DNA of 64,000 nt from Anaerovorax odorimutans DSM 5092 (lineage in GTDB: Bacteria > Bacillota > Clostridia > Peptostreptococcales > Anaerovoracaceae), in assembly GCF_000426305.1 (NCBI RefSeq), contig NZ_AUFC01000014.1, positions 1 to 64,000 of the forward strand, written 5' to 3'. The notes under the pieces are model-generated. The model was not told the DNA's origin. It ran no database searches and saw only the letters and a list, made by a program, of their open reading frames with translations. The translations under genes were made by a program, and so were the position numbers. Below are positions 7,411 to 15,778 of the stretch, in pieces; the first letter of the stretch is position 1; every line of letters begins with the position of its first letter.

Positions 7411-8252
7411 TGAATAAACTTAAAGATGCATATGAATATATAATTCAATTATATCAAAAAGAAGGTTTGACTCCAGGACACCTTGAAAATATTGGATTTT
7501 GTGGTAAATGGACAATAGCATTAGGCAGCAATGGTCAAAGTGGTATGGCTTTTAATTTCACAGGAGAGCATAGTGTTTATGGAGAGATTGATCCGTCTCC
7601 ACTTATAGATTTATATAATTTTGTTGGAAAAAATTTGACTTGCATTGCAGAACATTTATGTGAAAAAAATGATATTTTACATAGATCCTTATATCTTGCA
7701 GTATTAAATGCATTGTCAAATCCTTTAAATAATGAAGATAGATTAAGAGAAAAGGGTTTTACTTTTCTTTCATCTAATAAATTAGATTTTGTAAAAGAAG
7801 ATGATTTTGTAACTGTAATTGGAGCAGGAGGTGTATTAAGTCAACTAAAACAACGATGTAAAAAGGTTCATGTTTGTGATATGCGTTCAAAGAATATTTT
7901 AGAAAATCTTTTAATTGGAGAGGAAATTCAAAAAGGACCCAAAGGGGTGATCTTTCATAGTGCGAGTGAGAGTGAACAATTGCTTAAACAGTCAGATGTT
8001 GTATTTATGACAGGATGCACTTTAGTTAATCATACTATTTTTGATCTTTTACCTATGATAAAAAATGCTCGAATTATTGGGTTATTTGGACCTAGTGCAA
8101 TGCTTTTACCTGATTTCCTTAGCAAGTTAGGAGTTAATTATATTATAACTTCTAATATAATTGATTCAAATATGATGCAGGAATATATTTTAAATGAATT
8201 TGCTGGCAAAATACCTGAACAATGTATGAAAAATTATACAATCAAAATTTAA
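7410..8252 (+). CDS. DUF4213/DUF364-type protein, copy 2
   Basis: 280 residues, same architecture as the protein at 4663 but well diverged. The N-terminal half has WTIALGSNGQSGMAFNF, the C-terminal half VTVIGAGGVLSQL, SDVVFMTGCTLVNHTIFDLL and IIGLFGPSAMLLPDFLSKLGV. It starts with GTG that shares its G with the ATPase TAG stop, behind AAGGAAGG, so it is translationally coupled. Two family members in one importer operon suggest they act as a pair, perhaps binding the imported metal or complex in the cytoplasm. This is inference from context. Confidence 0.72.
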   Translation: MNKLKDAYEYIIQLYQKEGLTPGHLENIGFCGKWTIALGSNGQSGMAFNFTGEHSVYGEIDPSPLIDLYNFVGKNLTCIAEHLCEKNDILHRSLYLAVLNALSNPLNNEDRLREKGFTFLSSNKLDFVKEDDFVTVIGAGGVLSQLKQRCKKVHVCDMRSKNILENLLIGEEIQKGPKGVIFHSASESEQLLKQSDVVFMTGCTLVNHTIFDLLPMIKNARIIGLFGPSAMLLPDFLSKLGVNYIITSNIIDSNMMQEYILNEFAGKIPEQCMKNYTIKI

Positions 8253-8269
8253 AAATTAAGGAGAATATC

Positions 8270-9310
8270 ATGTTCAAAAAAATTATTTCTATTATTTTAT
8301 CGGTTATGTTAATTTTAAATTTAACATTTGTGCTTAGTGGATGTAATTCTTCAGAAAAAAAATCTGAAACTACACCTGTTGAAAAAGAGTCTATTATTGA
8401 TGCAGAAGGCAGAGAGGTAACTTTTCCTGAAAATATCAATAAAATTGCAATTACTTGTAATGGAGGAACTACACATGAGGTGGCAATATTTGGTGGAGCA
8501 GATATGATTGTTGCTCAACCTTCAATGGAAAAATTTCCACAGCTTCTTAAAATGTATCCACAGTTTAAAGATGTTATTAATGCTGGGTCTTTTGATGATG
8601 TTAATATTGAACAGCTTATGGAAACAGAGCCTGATATTGCTTTGGTAGGAATTAGTTCTAAAAAAGGAAATGCTCTTATTGAGAATGTCGGTTTGCCTAC
8701 ATATACAATGCTTATTGGATGGGCTACAATAGAACCATTAAAACAAGAATTTTTAAATATCGGCAAAATGCTTAATAATGAAAAAAAAGCAAAGTCACTA
8801 GTAAAACATTGGGATGATACATTAGCTGAATTAGATAATACTTTATCAGAGATTCCTCAAAATGAACGTAAAAAAGTTTATTATACAGGAAAAGTAATAA
8901 CTAAAGCAAATACTGGTGATTGGGGTCGTTCTTGGATTGAAGGATCAGGTGGTATTTTTGCAGTTCCTAAGGATGTAAATGGTGATATAAGTGTTGAACA
9001 GGTTATGGAATGGAATCCTGATGTTATAATAACGCAAGGAGGAAATGGAACAGCAGACTTATTAGGAGATAGCAGAATACAGAATATAAATGCTATCAAG
9101 AATAAAGAAGTATATGAATGTCCAATAGGAGGTTTTTGGTGGGATCGTCCGTCTCCTGAGTCTACGTTAGGATTTTTATGGCTTGCAAAAACACTTTACC
9201 CTGAATATACTAAAGACATTGATTTAAAGAAGGAAACTAAGGATTTTTATAAAGAATTTTATGAATATGATTTACCTGATGATGAATATGAATCTTTCTT
9301 TTTTCAATAA
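8270..9310 (+). CDS. ABC transporter substrate-binding lipoprotein (periplasmic-binding-protein, FecB-like)
   Basis: 346 residues from ATG 8270, which has AAGGAG 6 bases upstream. An in-frame start at 8222 lies inside the previous gene and would spoil the signal peptide. The N-terminus MFKKIISIILSVMLILN leads to lipobox LSGC with Cys25, so it is a membrane-anchored lipoprotein. The rest is the two-lobed iron-complex/cobalamin-type binding fold with EGREVTFP-like start (DAEGREVTF), EQLMETEPDIALVG and EQVMEWNPDVIIT. FWWDRPSPESTLGFLWLAK near the end resembles proteins that bind metal chelates. It delivers substrate to the permease at 5564. Confidence 0.9.
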   Translation: MFKKIISIILSVMLILNLTFVLSGCNSSEKKSETTPVEKESIIDAEGREVTFPENINKIAITCNGGTTHEVAIFGGADMIVAQPSMEKFPQLLKMYPQFKDVINAGSFDDVNIEQLMETEPDIALVGISSKKGNALIENVGLPTYTMLIGWATIEPLKQEFLNIGKMLNNEKKAKSLVKHWDDTLAELDNTLSEIPQNERKKVYYTGKVITKANTGDWGRSWIEGSGGIFAVPKDVNGDISVEQVMEWNPDVIITQGGNGTADLLGDSRIQNINAIKNKEVYECPIGGFWWDRPSPESTLGFLWLAKTLYPEYTKDIDLKKETKDFYKEFYEYDLPDDEYESFFFQ

Positions 9311-9337
9311 AAGGATTTTATAAAAAAGTTTATTAAA

Positions 9338-9364
9338 AAAGCTTGTCCTAATAAGACAAGCTTT
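9338..9364. terminator. Bidirectional terminator between convergent genes
   Basis: AAAGCTTGTC / GACAAGCTTT stem with a short loop. A T-rich tail lies on both sides, serving the ABC operon (plus) and the small gene at 9370 (minus). Confidence 0.75.
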
Positions 9365-9369
9365 ATGTA

Positions 9370-9591
9370 TTATTTATCTTTAATATTTATAATATCTATA
9401 ATATTACTATTGCTATCATTATTTTTTTTGTTTTTAAATAATGCACGCTGTTCGGCCATTGTTTCTAAGGTATCACCAAGTTGAGTAATTGACAATGCTA
9501 TTATAGCAAAATCATCATCATCTGGTATATTCTTTGAAATCATTAAAGCAATAGCAGACACGGCTGCAGATAGCTCATCCGGGTTCTTCAT
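9370..9591 (-). CDS. Small conserved-looking protein of unknown function
   Basis: 73 residues from the ATG at 9591, chosen because GAGGTGAT lies just upstream. A GTG at 9600 is inside that site. MKNPDELSAAVSAIALMISK, DDDDFAIIALSITQLGDTLETMAEQRALF suggests a mostly helical soluble protein with a charged tail. It looks like short clostridial proteins of the kind ELxxxVxAxAxxxA...LxxxFTQLGDTLxT that I have seen near spore or housekeeping genes, but I cannot name a function. Its ribosome binding site lies in a perfect hairpin (9597-9622). Confidence 0.55.
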   Translation of the reverse strand: MKNPDELSAAVSAIALMISKNIPDDDDFAIIALSITQLGDTLETMAEQRALFKNKKNNDSNSNIIDIINIKDK

Positions 9592-9596
9592 GAAAA

Positions 9597-9622
9597 TCAC
9601 CTCATATTAATTTATGAGGTGA
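9597..9622 (-). promoter_or_regulatory. Perfect inverted repeat covering a ribosome binding site
   Basis: TCACCTCATA and TATGAGGTGA are 10-bp perfect arms around a 6-base A/T loop. On the minus strand the downstream arm contains the GAGGTGA ribosome binding site of the gene at 9370, so the folded RNA would hide it. Confidence 0.5.
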
Positions 9623-9660
9623 ATAAAAAAATATTAAATAAATAATTTTTTTTTTTATAA

Positions 9661-9894
9661 CATGACACAAATTATCAAGCATGTTTCAATGATTCTTTCC
9701 TTACAGCAACGCTGGCTCAATCTTTGGAATCATTATAACATGACACAAATTATCAAGCATGTTTCAATGATTCCTTCATCTCAGCAACGCTGGTTCAATC
9801 TTTGGAATCATTATAACATGACACAAATTATCAAGCATGTTTCAATGATTCTTTCCTTACAGCAACGCTGGTTCAATCATTAGAATTATTATAA
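9661..9894 (+). repeat. Three tandem copies of a ~78-bp structured repeat
   Basis: Units begin at 9661, 9739 and 9817, exactly 78 bp apart. Each contains an outer inverted repeat: 9688-9696 with 9726-9734, 9766-9774 with 9804-9812, 9844-9852 with 9882-9890. An inner mini-hairpin CAGC-AAC-GCTG lies in the loop. The arms differ between copies but stay paired (AATGATTCC/GGAATCATT versus AATGATTCT/AGAATTATT, using G-U wobbles). The same unit recurs inverted at 15602. An open frame runs through it only because 78 is a multiple of three. Confidence 0.85.
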
Positions 9895-9913
9895 CATATA
9901 ACAATTTTTTATA

Positions 9914-11002
9914 TTAAAGTGTTATATTTTGAGTAGATTTAATAGTAACTGTTACTTTAATATTTATATTTGCTTCTGAAAAATATTTATCACTATCATA
10001 TTTACTATCTCTTCCATATCTTGCAAGTGCATATTTAGTTAAATCAAAACAGTCTATACCGTATTCGTTTTGTACTTTTTTTACTTCTTTATTTAAATCT
10101 TTTTCCAATTTCTTTTTAAATTTTTTTTCAATTTTTTTTATTTGTTTTTTTGTGAGTTCTTTTTTTTCAAGTGTATTAATTACCAAATCACCAGATACAT
10201 CAACAAAAATATCATAATTTAATTTATTGTTTTTTCTTGAAACTTGGACAGCAAGCTTATTTTCTCCTTCGAGTTCAAGATAATCTTCCATTTTATCCTT
10301 TGAATAAACAGTTAATATACCTGTTCCTTTGGAATTTCTTAAAAGATTAATTAATTTAGCTTCTTTTATTGGTATTATTTTTACTAATTTACTTTTTTTA
10401 AATACCGCAACTCCTTTTATTTCAAAAGTATCATTAACTATTTCGATATATGGCAAGTATAGATTTCTTCCTTTTTGATAATACATACATAAAAAATCAT
10501 TACTCGTATAGTAATTTGAGAAAAAGTATTTTTCATTCAGAAATTTAATCATACTTGACATTTCTTCTGAATTGGAATCTGAACTTGATTTTAATGAAAA
10601 GTAATCTTCACATTTATCTTTACATATTGCAATATATGAATTTATATTACTTACTTGATAATTTAATAAATCATAAATTACATCATCAATACCTGATTTG
10701 GCTTTTTTTACACTTATGAGATTAATAAGTTCAGAACCATATCTAAAAGGTTCACTATGTTTTGCATTATAATTCTCAATGCTGTTATATATGGTCGTTC
10801 CCTTACCAACTAAAAAATCAGAACCTGATTCATCTTTTTTTGAGATATCTGCATATTCTACAACAGTAACTGTTTTCTCACCTTCTAAATCATAACCGAA
10901 GCCAGTAACTATAGATGCATTTTCTATAGGCTCCATATCATGACACCCACATAAGAATACAGAGAAGAATACTATGACTATAAAACTTTTAAGAAACTTC
11001 AT
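9914..11002 (-). CDS. Germinant receptor C-subunit lipoprotein (Ger(x)C family)
   Basis: 362 residues. The signal MKFLKSFIVIVFFSVFLCGC gives a lipobox with Cys20, then CHDMEPIENASIVTGFGYD, which matches the Ger(x)C start (normally ...CWDxRELExxxIVxGxGID). The C-terminal half has the family's mixed fold and ends in TVTIKSTQNI. Last gene of a gerA-type operon (A-B-C order on the minus strand). Its start overlaps the B gene by 14 bases and follows AGAGGTG. In spores the A, B and C proteins sit in the inner membrane and respond to nutrients such as amino acids. Expression is normally in the forespore under SigG. I did not find a convincing SigG site. Confidence 0.9.
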   Translation of the reverse strand: MKFLKSFIVIVFFSVFLCGCHDMEPIENASIVTGFGYDLEGEKTVTVVEYADISKKDESGSDFLVGKGTTIYNSIENYNAKHSEPFRYGSELINLISVKKAKSGIDDVIYDLLNYQVSNINSYIAICKDKCEDYFSLKSSSDSNSEEMSSMIKFLNEKYFFSNYYTSNDFLCMYYQKGRNLYLPYIEIVNDTFEIKGVAVFKKSKLVKIIPIKEAKLINLLRNSKGTGILTVYSKDKMEDYLELEGENKLAVQVSRKNNKLNYDIFVDVSGDLVINTLEKKELTKKQIKKIEKKFKKKLEKDLNKEVKKVQNEYGIDCFDLTKYALARYGRDSKYDSDKYFSEANINIKVTVTIKSTQNITL

Positions 11003-12068
11003 TTTTTACACCTCTAAATTTTATTGAGACTAATATTGTTGTAATTAAAGCCCATAAAAAGGAAAATACAACAAAACAAGGCATAAGAAAACCTATTAGC
11101 TCCCTTCTTTTATATTCTGGTATCATAAAATAAATATATATTAAAGCTATAGCAAATAAGACAAAATTAGCTTTTTTATAATCAATTTTAAATAAATTAG
11201 ATATTATATCACTACATGTATATTGGTATGTTAATATACATTTAAAAACTATAAAACTCCATAAAAACATTACAATGGATAAAAAGTTGGATATTATAGG
11301 AACTTCTATAGTTTGTATCAAATATAATAATGGAACTTCAAGTTTTGATGTTAATTCCCAGCCTAAATTATAGATTACCATAAATACATTAATTAAATAT
11401 ATTAAGCTTATTAATAAGACAGCAATAATTCCTGCTTTTTTTGTATTACTTTTATTAGTGATCTTGCTAATAATAAAATAACATATTTCACAACCTGAAA
11501 ATGCATAAAAAGTATCTGGAGTAGCTTTGATTATATCGAATGAAAATTTTAAAGGACTGACGTTTATAAATGTTCCTCTACCTATTAAAACGAAAGATAA
11601 TATTAAAAGAGGGAGGGTAATATAAAAATAAAATTCACAAATTCTGCCCACTGTTTTAAGTCCATGTAAAGATGCATAAATAATCAATATTAAAGTTGGT
11701 ATTATTATATATATGGGATGTAAAAATAAAGTAATTGTTTCCATTAAAACATTAGCATATCCTGAAGTTACACCAGACAATATAGTTAAAAAATAAGAAA
11801 AGAATATTAATGTAAAAATATAAGTTAATACCTTACCATAAATTTTATTACTAATAACTAAATAACTGGCATGATTTGTTTTATTATCTATTATAGAAGC
11901 TGTAATAACTATAAATATAGGATAGGAAGTACTGATAATTACACTTATCCAACCATTTTGTTGAGCTGCATTGCAAAGGTCAGCTGGCAATGATAAAATT
12001 CCTACACCTATCAAACTTGCACATATTATAAAAAAATATTGATTTTGAGTTATTTTATTTGACTCCAT
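10989..12068 (-). CDS. Germinant receptor B-subunit, GerAB/GerKB family permease-like protein
   Basis: 359 residues, about ten membrane segments of the APC-like spore permease family. ITQNQYFFIICASLIGVGIL at the N-terminus and LPADLCNAAQQNGWIS are typical of GerAB proteins. It is the likely germinant-binding subunit. It begins 5 bases after the A-subunit stop with only a weak upstream Shine-Dalgarno match, which suggests translational coupling. Confidence 0.92.
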   Translation of the reverse strand: MESNKITQNQYFFIICASLIGVGILSLPADLCNAAQQNGWISVIISTSYPIFIVITASIIDNKTNHASYLVISNKIYGKVLTYIFTLIFFSYFLTILSGVTSGYANVLMETITLFLHPIYIIIPTLILIIYASLHGLKTVGRICEFYFYITLPLLILSFVLIGRGTFINVSPLKFSFDIIKATPDTFYAFSGCEICYFIISKITNKSNTKKAGIIAVLLISLIYLINVFMVIYNLGWELTSKLEVPLLYLIQTIEVPIISNFLSIVMFLWSFIVFKCILTYQYTCSDIISNLFKIDYKKANFVLFAIALIYIYFMIPEYKRRELIGFLMPCFVVFSFLWALITTILVSIKFRGVKNEVS

Positions 12069-12073
12069 ATTTT

Positions 12074-13537
12074 TTACTTATTACCTTTCTTTTTTCTAAA
12101 CGTTGCAGGAACTCTGGCAAGATATTTCAATGGATATCTAATTATGCTGTCTTTTAAGTCTTTCTGGCGCATTGGTGCAAAAGGAGAAAGATAAGGTACA
12201 CCTAAGCTTTCTAAATTCATTAGATGAACGACTATTGAAAATAGTGCTACGATGATACCAAAGAAACCAAGGAATTGAGCCATGATTAAAATATAAAATC
12301 TTAAGAATCTAATTGACAGACTCATTTCATAATTTGGAATTACAAAAGTTGCAATTACAGTTATAGTTACAACTATCAAAGTTGTGGGACTTACCATACC
12401 AGCCTGAATGGCGGCTTGTCCAAGTATAATACCACCTACGATACCTAATGTTTGACCTATAATTGAAGGAAGACGTAATCCTCCTTCTCTCAAAAACTCT
12501 ATAATAATTTCCATTAATAATATTTCCAAAAAAGGCGGAAGAGGAATATCTTTTCTAGATATAATTATGATTTTAATTAAATTAATAGGTACCAGTTCGG
12601 CATTATATTGCAAAAGGACTAAATATATAGGGGATATTGTCAAAATTAAAATTAAAGATAAAATTCTTATAAATCTATCAAAGTTAGCTAATAAGAGTCT
12701 ATTGGAATAATCTTCGTATGCTTGAAAAAATTCCAGAAAAACTACAGGAAGTATGATAGCATAAGCGCATCCGTTTATTAATATTGCGGCTTTACCTTGA
12801 AGTAAATCAGAAACCACCGTATCTGGCTTTTCTGTTGTTTTAGTTTGCGGAAATACGCTGAAATTGCTTTTATCTATAAATTGTGATAAATAACCGGTGC
12901 CCGGCAGATATGAAGTTTTTATATTGTTTAATTTACTCCTTATCTTATTTAAAACTTTTAGATCTATAAGATCTTCCATATAAATAAGAGCGGCTTGTGA
13001 GTTGTTCTTATTGCCAAGTATATAATTTTCTATTTTAAGATTATCATTTTTAAGTTTTTCCTGTATTAGACCAATATTAATTTCAATGAAATCAACAAAT
13101 GTACTTTTTTCTCCTCTTATGGATTCTTCTATTTTAGCTTCTGAAACGCTTTTAAAATTACTTTTAGAAGTATTACAAATTATTGCTTTATCTTCATTTT
13201 CTATTAATACAACTGATTTGCCACACTTTAAATTTTTGGATATGTTTTTTATATCAGATGAAATTTCAATATCATCGATAGATATATATTTTTGAGAAAT
13301 ATAATCCATTTTAGAAGATAAGGTATTAATATCATAATCAATTTTAAATAAAAGAGGATATATTATACGGTCTTCAATATCTTCCTTATTAGTAATCCCA
13401 TTTATATAAAGTACATTGCATTTTATATTATCCTTTAAAATTAAATCTCTAATTTTAAAATTGAAATTAGAGGGTGTATTTGCAGAAATTAAATTTATAT
13501 TTTTATTTAAATTTTTAGTTAAAACTAATGTATCCAT
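12074..13537 (-). CDS. Germinant receptor A-subunit, GerAA/GerKA family
   Basis: 487 residues. A soluble N-terminal domain (about 1-270), with SKSNFKSVSEAKIEESIRG and DFIEINIGLIQEKL, precedes a membrane domain with TVVSDLLQGKAAILINGCAY, PLPPFLEILLMEIIIEFLRE and RLPSIIGQTLGIVGGIILG (each conserved in GerA proteins). The C-terminal tail PFAPMRQKDLKDSIIRYP is also typical. First gene of the operon, with GAGGATAAT before the ATG. Length matches the family (about 480-500). Confidence 0.95.
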   Translation of the reverse strand: MDTLVLTKNLNKNINLISANTPSNFNFKIRDLILKDNIKCNVLYINGITNKEDIEDRIIYPLLFKIDYDINTLSSKMDYISQKYISIDDIEISSDIKNISKNLKCGKSVVLIENEDKAIICNTSKSNFKSVSEAKIEESIRGEKSTFVDFIEINIGLIQEKLKNDNLKIENYILGNKNNSQAALIYMEDLIDLKVLNKIRSKLNNIKTSYLPGTGYLSQFIDKSNFSVFPQTKTTEKPDTVVSDLLQGKAAILINGCAYAIILPVVFLEFFQAYEDYSNRLLLANFDRFIRILSLILILTISPIYLVLLQYNAELVPINLIKIIIISRKDIPLPPFLEILLMEIIIEFLREGGLRLPSIIGQTLGIVGGIILGQAAIQAGMVSPTTLIVVTITVIATFVIPNYEMSLSIRFLRFYILIMAQFLGFFGIIVALFSIVVHLMNLESLGVPYLSPFAPMRQKDLKDSIIRYPLKYLARVPATFRKKKGNK

Positions 13538-13667
13538 ATTATCCTCTTTCGAATATATTGAGTAAATTTAAACTTTATATTTCTAATACAGTTAGTTTTA
13601 CTTTTAAGTTATAATTTATACACTTTTATATAATAATTTCTAGTGTATACATTATTTTTTTCTTTGA

Positions 13668-15074
13668 TTATTGTTTACTTTCAATTGGTAAATTTTCATA
13701 AGTTTTAGCTATATTGCTCCAAGTAATAGGTCCAACTAATCCAGTTCCTTCTGCTCCTTCAAAATTCTTTTCAAAGGCCTTTACAGCATTTTCTGTTTGT
13801 TCATCAAATACCCCTGTAATTTCTAAACTAGGTATATTCGGATAATATTCTGAAATTTTTTTAAGATAAGTTTGTAAAGTTCGTACATTTTGATCTGCCA
13901 TATCTCGCGACAGCATATAACCAGGATAAGGAGAAGCGCTTTCTAAACATCCTTCAGGTATTTTATTGTAGATTGCTTTATATGTTTTATCAAGTAATCC
14001 CCATGTTTCCACACCTACTATTCCATCTTCAGGAAGACCGAATTTCTTTTTAATTGCTAATATTGCCTTAGTTGTATCTGGCCCAAAGTAGCCATCTATT
14101 TCTACTAGAGGGATATCTGAATAATAACATCCAAGTGCACGTACATAATATTGTAACAATTTAATCCAAATTCCAGAATCTCCTTCTTTCCAAGCAATTT
14201 CAAAAGGACTTTCTAATTCTTCAGGTCTTATACCTTCTGAAATAAGTTCCCCTAATCCTTTCACACCATTATAAATATATTTTATTTTATACCATGTTGC
14301 ATTTCCTACAATTCCATCAACAGTTAAGTTAAATACTTTTTGGAATTCTTTAACTGCTGCTTCTGTACTACCTCCGAATATACCCTTTTCATCTGTTATT
14401 TTCGGTATAGAGGGATAATTTTGACTAATTCTGGCTAATTCATTTTGTATAGTGCTTACATTTTGTCCAAAACTGCCTACGGTTAGTGGGTAAAGTGGGT
14501 AAGATTCAAAATTGGCTTTGACAGGTACGTTAGTAATAATGTTAATATCATCACCATAATATGTTTGTAAAATTTTATATGGGGTATATCCTTTTTCTGC
14601 AAGTGATACTGTTCCCCATTGGGATAAGCCTTCACATTTTGTAGTGGTTCCGTTGCAATATGGGGTAAATGCAGGCTCTATATTGCCTTGCTTTACAATA
14701 TAAGTATTAAAAATTTCATCTGCAGCATTAGATATATTGGCAAAGATATCTCTGTTTGGAACAAAAGATTGATCATATCGTGTTGAATTTGTAATATCAA
14801 AATCATATCCACGACTACGGTACCATTCAGTGAACATTCTATTTAATGTAAATGATACTTGTGCATAAATATTTGCTCTGATTGCGCTTTCAGGCCATGT
14901 AGGGAAAATTTCACTTGATGCTACATTTTTAATGTAATCAGGGAAAGGCAAAGTAATATTTTCTGCTGGTTCATCAGGAGGGCCAAGGTGAACTGTTACC
15001 ATTTCAGGAATAAAAGGCTCATTGTAATTGCCTATAACATCAGATTTTGAAATAATTTTATGAGTTACAAACAT
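13668..15074 (-). CDS. SpoIID-like protein with three peptidoglycan-binding domains
   Basis: 468 residues from ATG 15074 (GAGGTGA upstream; a GTG at 15086 lies within that site). The N-terminal ~190 residues look like a SpoIID/LytB domain: ESAIRANIYAQVSFTLNR, RGYDFDITNST, YCNGTTTKCEGLSQWGTVSL. Then come three PG_binding_1 repeats, each with a pattern like GSFGQNVSTIQNEL...FGGSTEAAVKEFQKVFNLTVDG (split here) and DGIVGxxTW. There is no signal peptide, as in some sporulation or germination proteins acting inside the mother cell or spore. It probably binds or cuts peptidoglycan during sporulation. It lies directly upstream of the gerA-type operon on the same strand. Confidence 0.8.
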   Translation of the reverse strand: MFVTHKIISKSDVIGNYNEPFIPEMVTVHLGPPDEPAENITLPFPDYIKNVASSEIFPTWPESAIRANIYAQVSFTLNRMFTEWYRSRGYDFDITNSTRYDQSFVPNRDIFANISNAADEIFNTYIVKQGNIEPAFTPYCNGTTTKCEGLSQWGTVSLAEKGYTPYKILQTYYGDDINIITNVPVKANFESYPLYPLTVGSFGQNVSTIQNELARISQNYPSIPKITDEKGIFGGSTEAAVKEFQKVFNLTVDGIVGNATWYKIKYIYNGVKGLGELISEGIRPEELESPFEIAWKEGDSGIWIKLLQYYVRALGCYYSDIPLVEIDGYFGPDTTKAILAIKKKFGLPEDGIVGVETWGLLDKTYKAIYNKIPEGCLESASPYPGYMLSRDMADQNVRTLQTYLKKISEYYPNIPSLEITGVFDEQTENAVKAFEKNFEGAEGTGLVGPITWSNIAKTYENLPIESKQ

Positions 15075-15093
15075 ATTATTCTTCACCTCACTT

Positions 15094-15207
15094 TTAATAT
15101 TCAGTCTGTAAAGAATTTATATAAGAATTGTATGAATGGGATCTATAATTATTATTACTATTTGAAATAAACGATTTTTTAGAAATTCTTTTTTTAGAAT
15201 AAAACAT
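15094..15207 (-). CDS. 37-residue basic, Ser/Asn/Tyr-rich small protein
   Basis: ATG at 15207 is preceded by AAAGGAGTTAATTTA, an excellent ribosome binding site. The product begins MFYSKKRISKKSFISNSNNN, is basic at the N-terminus, and ends QTEY. The TAA stop is 20 bases before the start of the SpoIID-like gene, so the two are probably co-transcribed. No domain is recognised. Size and composition resemble small spore proteins, but this is a guess. Confidence 0.5.
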   Translation of the reverse strand: MFYSKKRISKKSFISNSNNNYRSHSYNSYINSLQTEY

Positions 15208-15460
15208 TAAATTAACTCCTTTATATATGTAATTATTAATTAAATGGTATAACCGTTTTAACTAGGATGTACAAGTACCATAAAATTAATCTAATTATAA
15301 TTTATTTACTATACAATAACTTATATTATTATATTAAAATCTTAAAGATGTGTGTATTAAATGAGCATGTATAAATTAAATATATCTGTTGATAAAAATA
15401 AAAAAATTTTATTTTATTCATTTAGAACCATTGATAAATAAAGGTTTCGGCCAATATAAC
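15208..15460. other. A/T-rich intergenic region
   Basis: No coding frame or clear promoter recognised between the small gene at 15094 and the palindromic element at 15461. GGTTATACC (about 15246-15254) is a short palindrome of unknown meaning. Confidence 0.4.
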
Positions 15461-15518
15461 TTGTCCACAGGCAAGCTTGGATAATATTGTATACAATTAT
15501 AAAAAATATGTGGAAAAA
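15461..15518. repeat. Nested palindromic element, copy 2
   Basis: TTGTCCACAG (15461), TTGGATAA (15478), TTGTATAC within the 12-bp palindrome ATTGTATACAAT (15486-15497), and TGTGGAAAAA (15509) occur in the same order and spacing as at 3005-3061. Confidence 0.55.
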
Positions 15519-15601
15519 TGTCCGGAATATTAAAATCATGGGAATTGAAGCTTGTTGAAAATTATTTTAAAAAAGATTAAAAGGAAAAGATACTGTGTTA
15601 T

Positions 15602-15743
15602 AATGATTCCAATGATTGAAAACAGCGTTGCTGAGAGGAAGGAATCATTGAAACATGCTTGGCAGTTTGTGTCATGTTATAATGAATCCAATGATTGAAA
15701 ACAGCGTTGCTGAGAAAGGTTAAAGAGGAGACATTGGATTCAT
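15602..15743 (-). repeat. Two inverted copies of the ~78-bp structured repeat
   Basis: The plus strand reads as the reverse complement of the 9661 units. It has AATGATTCC (15602-15610) pairing with GGAATCATT (15641-15649), and ATGAATCCAATG (15682-15693) pairing with CATTGGATTCAT (15732-15743). Both enclose CAGC-GTT-GCTG. The flanking TTGAAACATGCTTGGCAGTT (15647 on) aligns with the 9661 repeat flank. Between copies the arms change T to A on one side and A to T on the other, preserving the stem. The second copy ends 35 bases before the TTG start of the next gene. Confidence 0.8.
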
Positions 15744-15778
15744 GTCTGCAATGCCGTAAGTGCTTTAGGGGGTAAAAA

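Noticed and set aside
9662-9883. 73-codon open frame across the tandem repeat
   Set aside because: The period is a multiple of three, so openness in one copy means openness in all. No ribosome site, and changes between copies preserve base pairing, not protein sequence.
9661-9894. CRISPR array
   Set aside because: The 78-bp units abut with no unique spacers and no cas genes are in the window.
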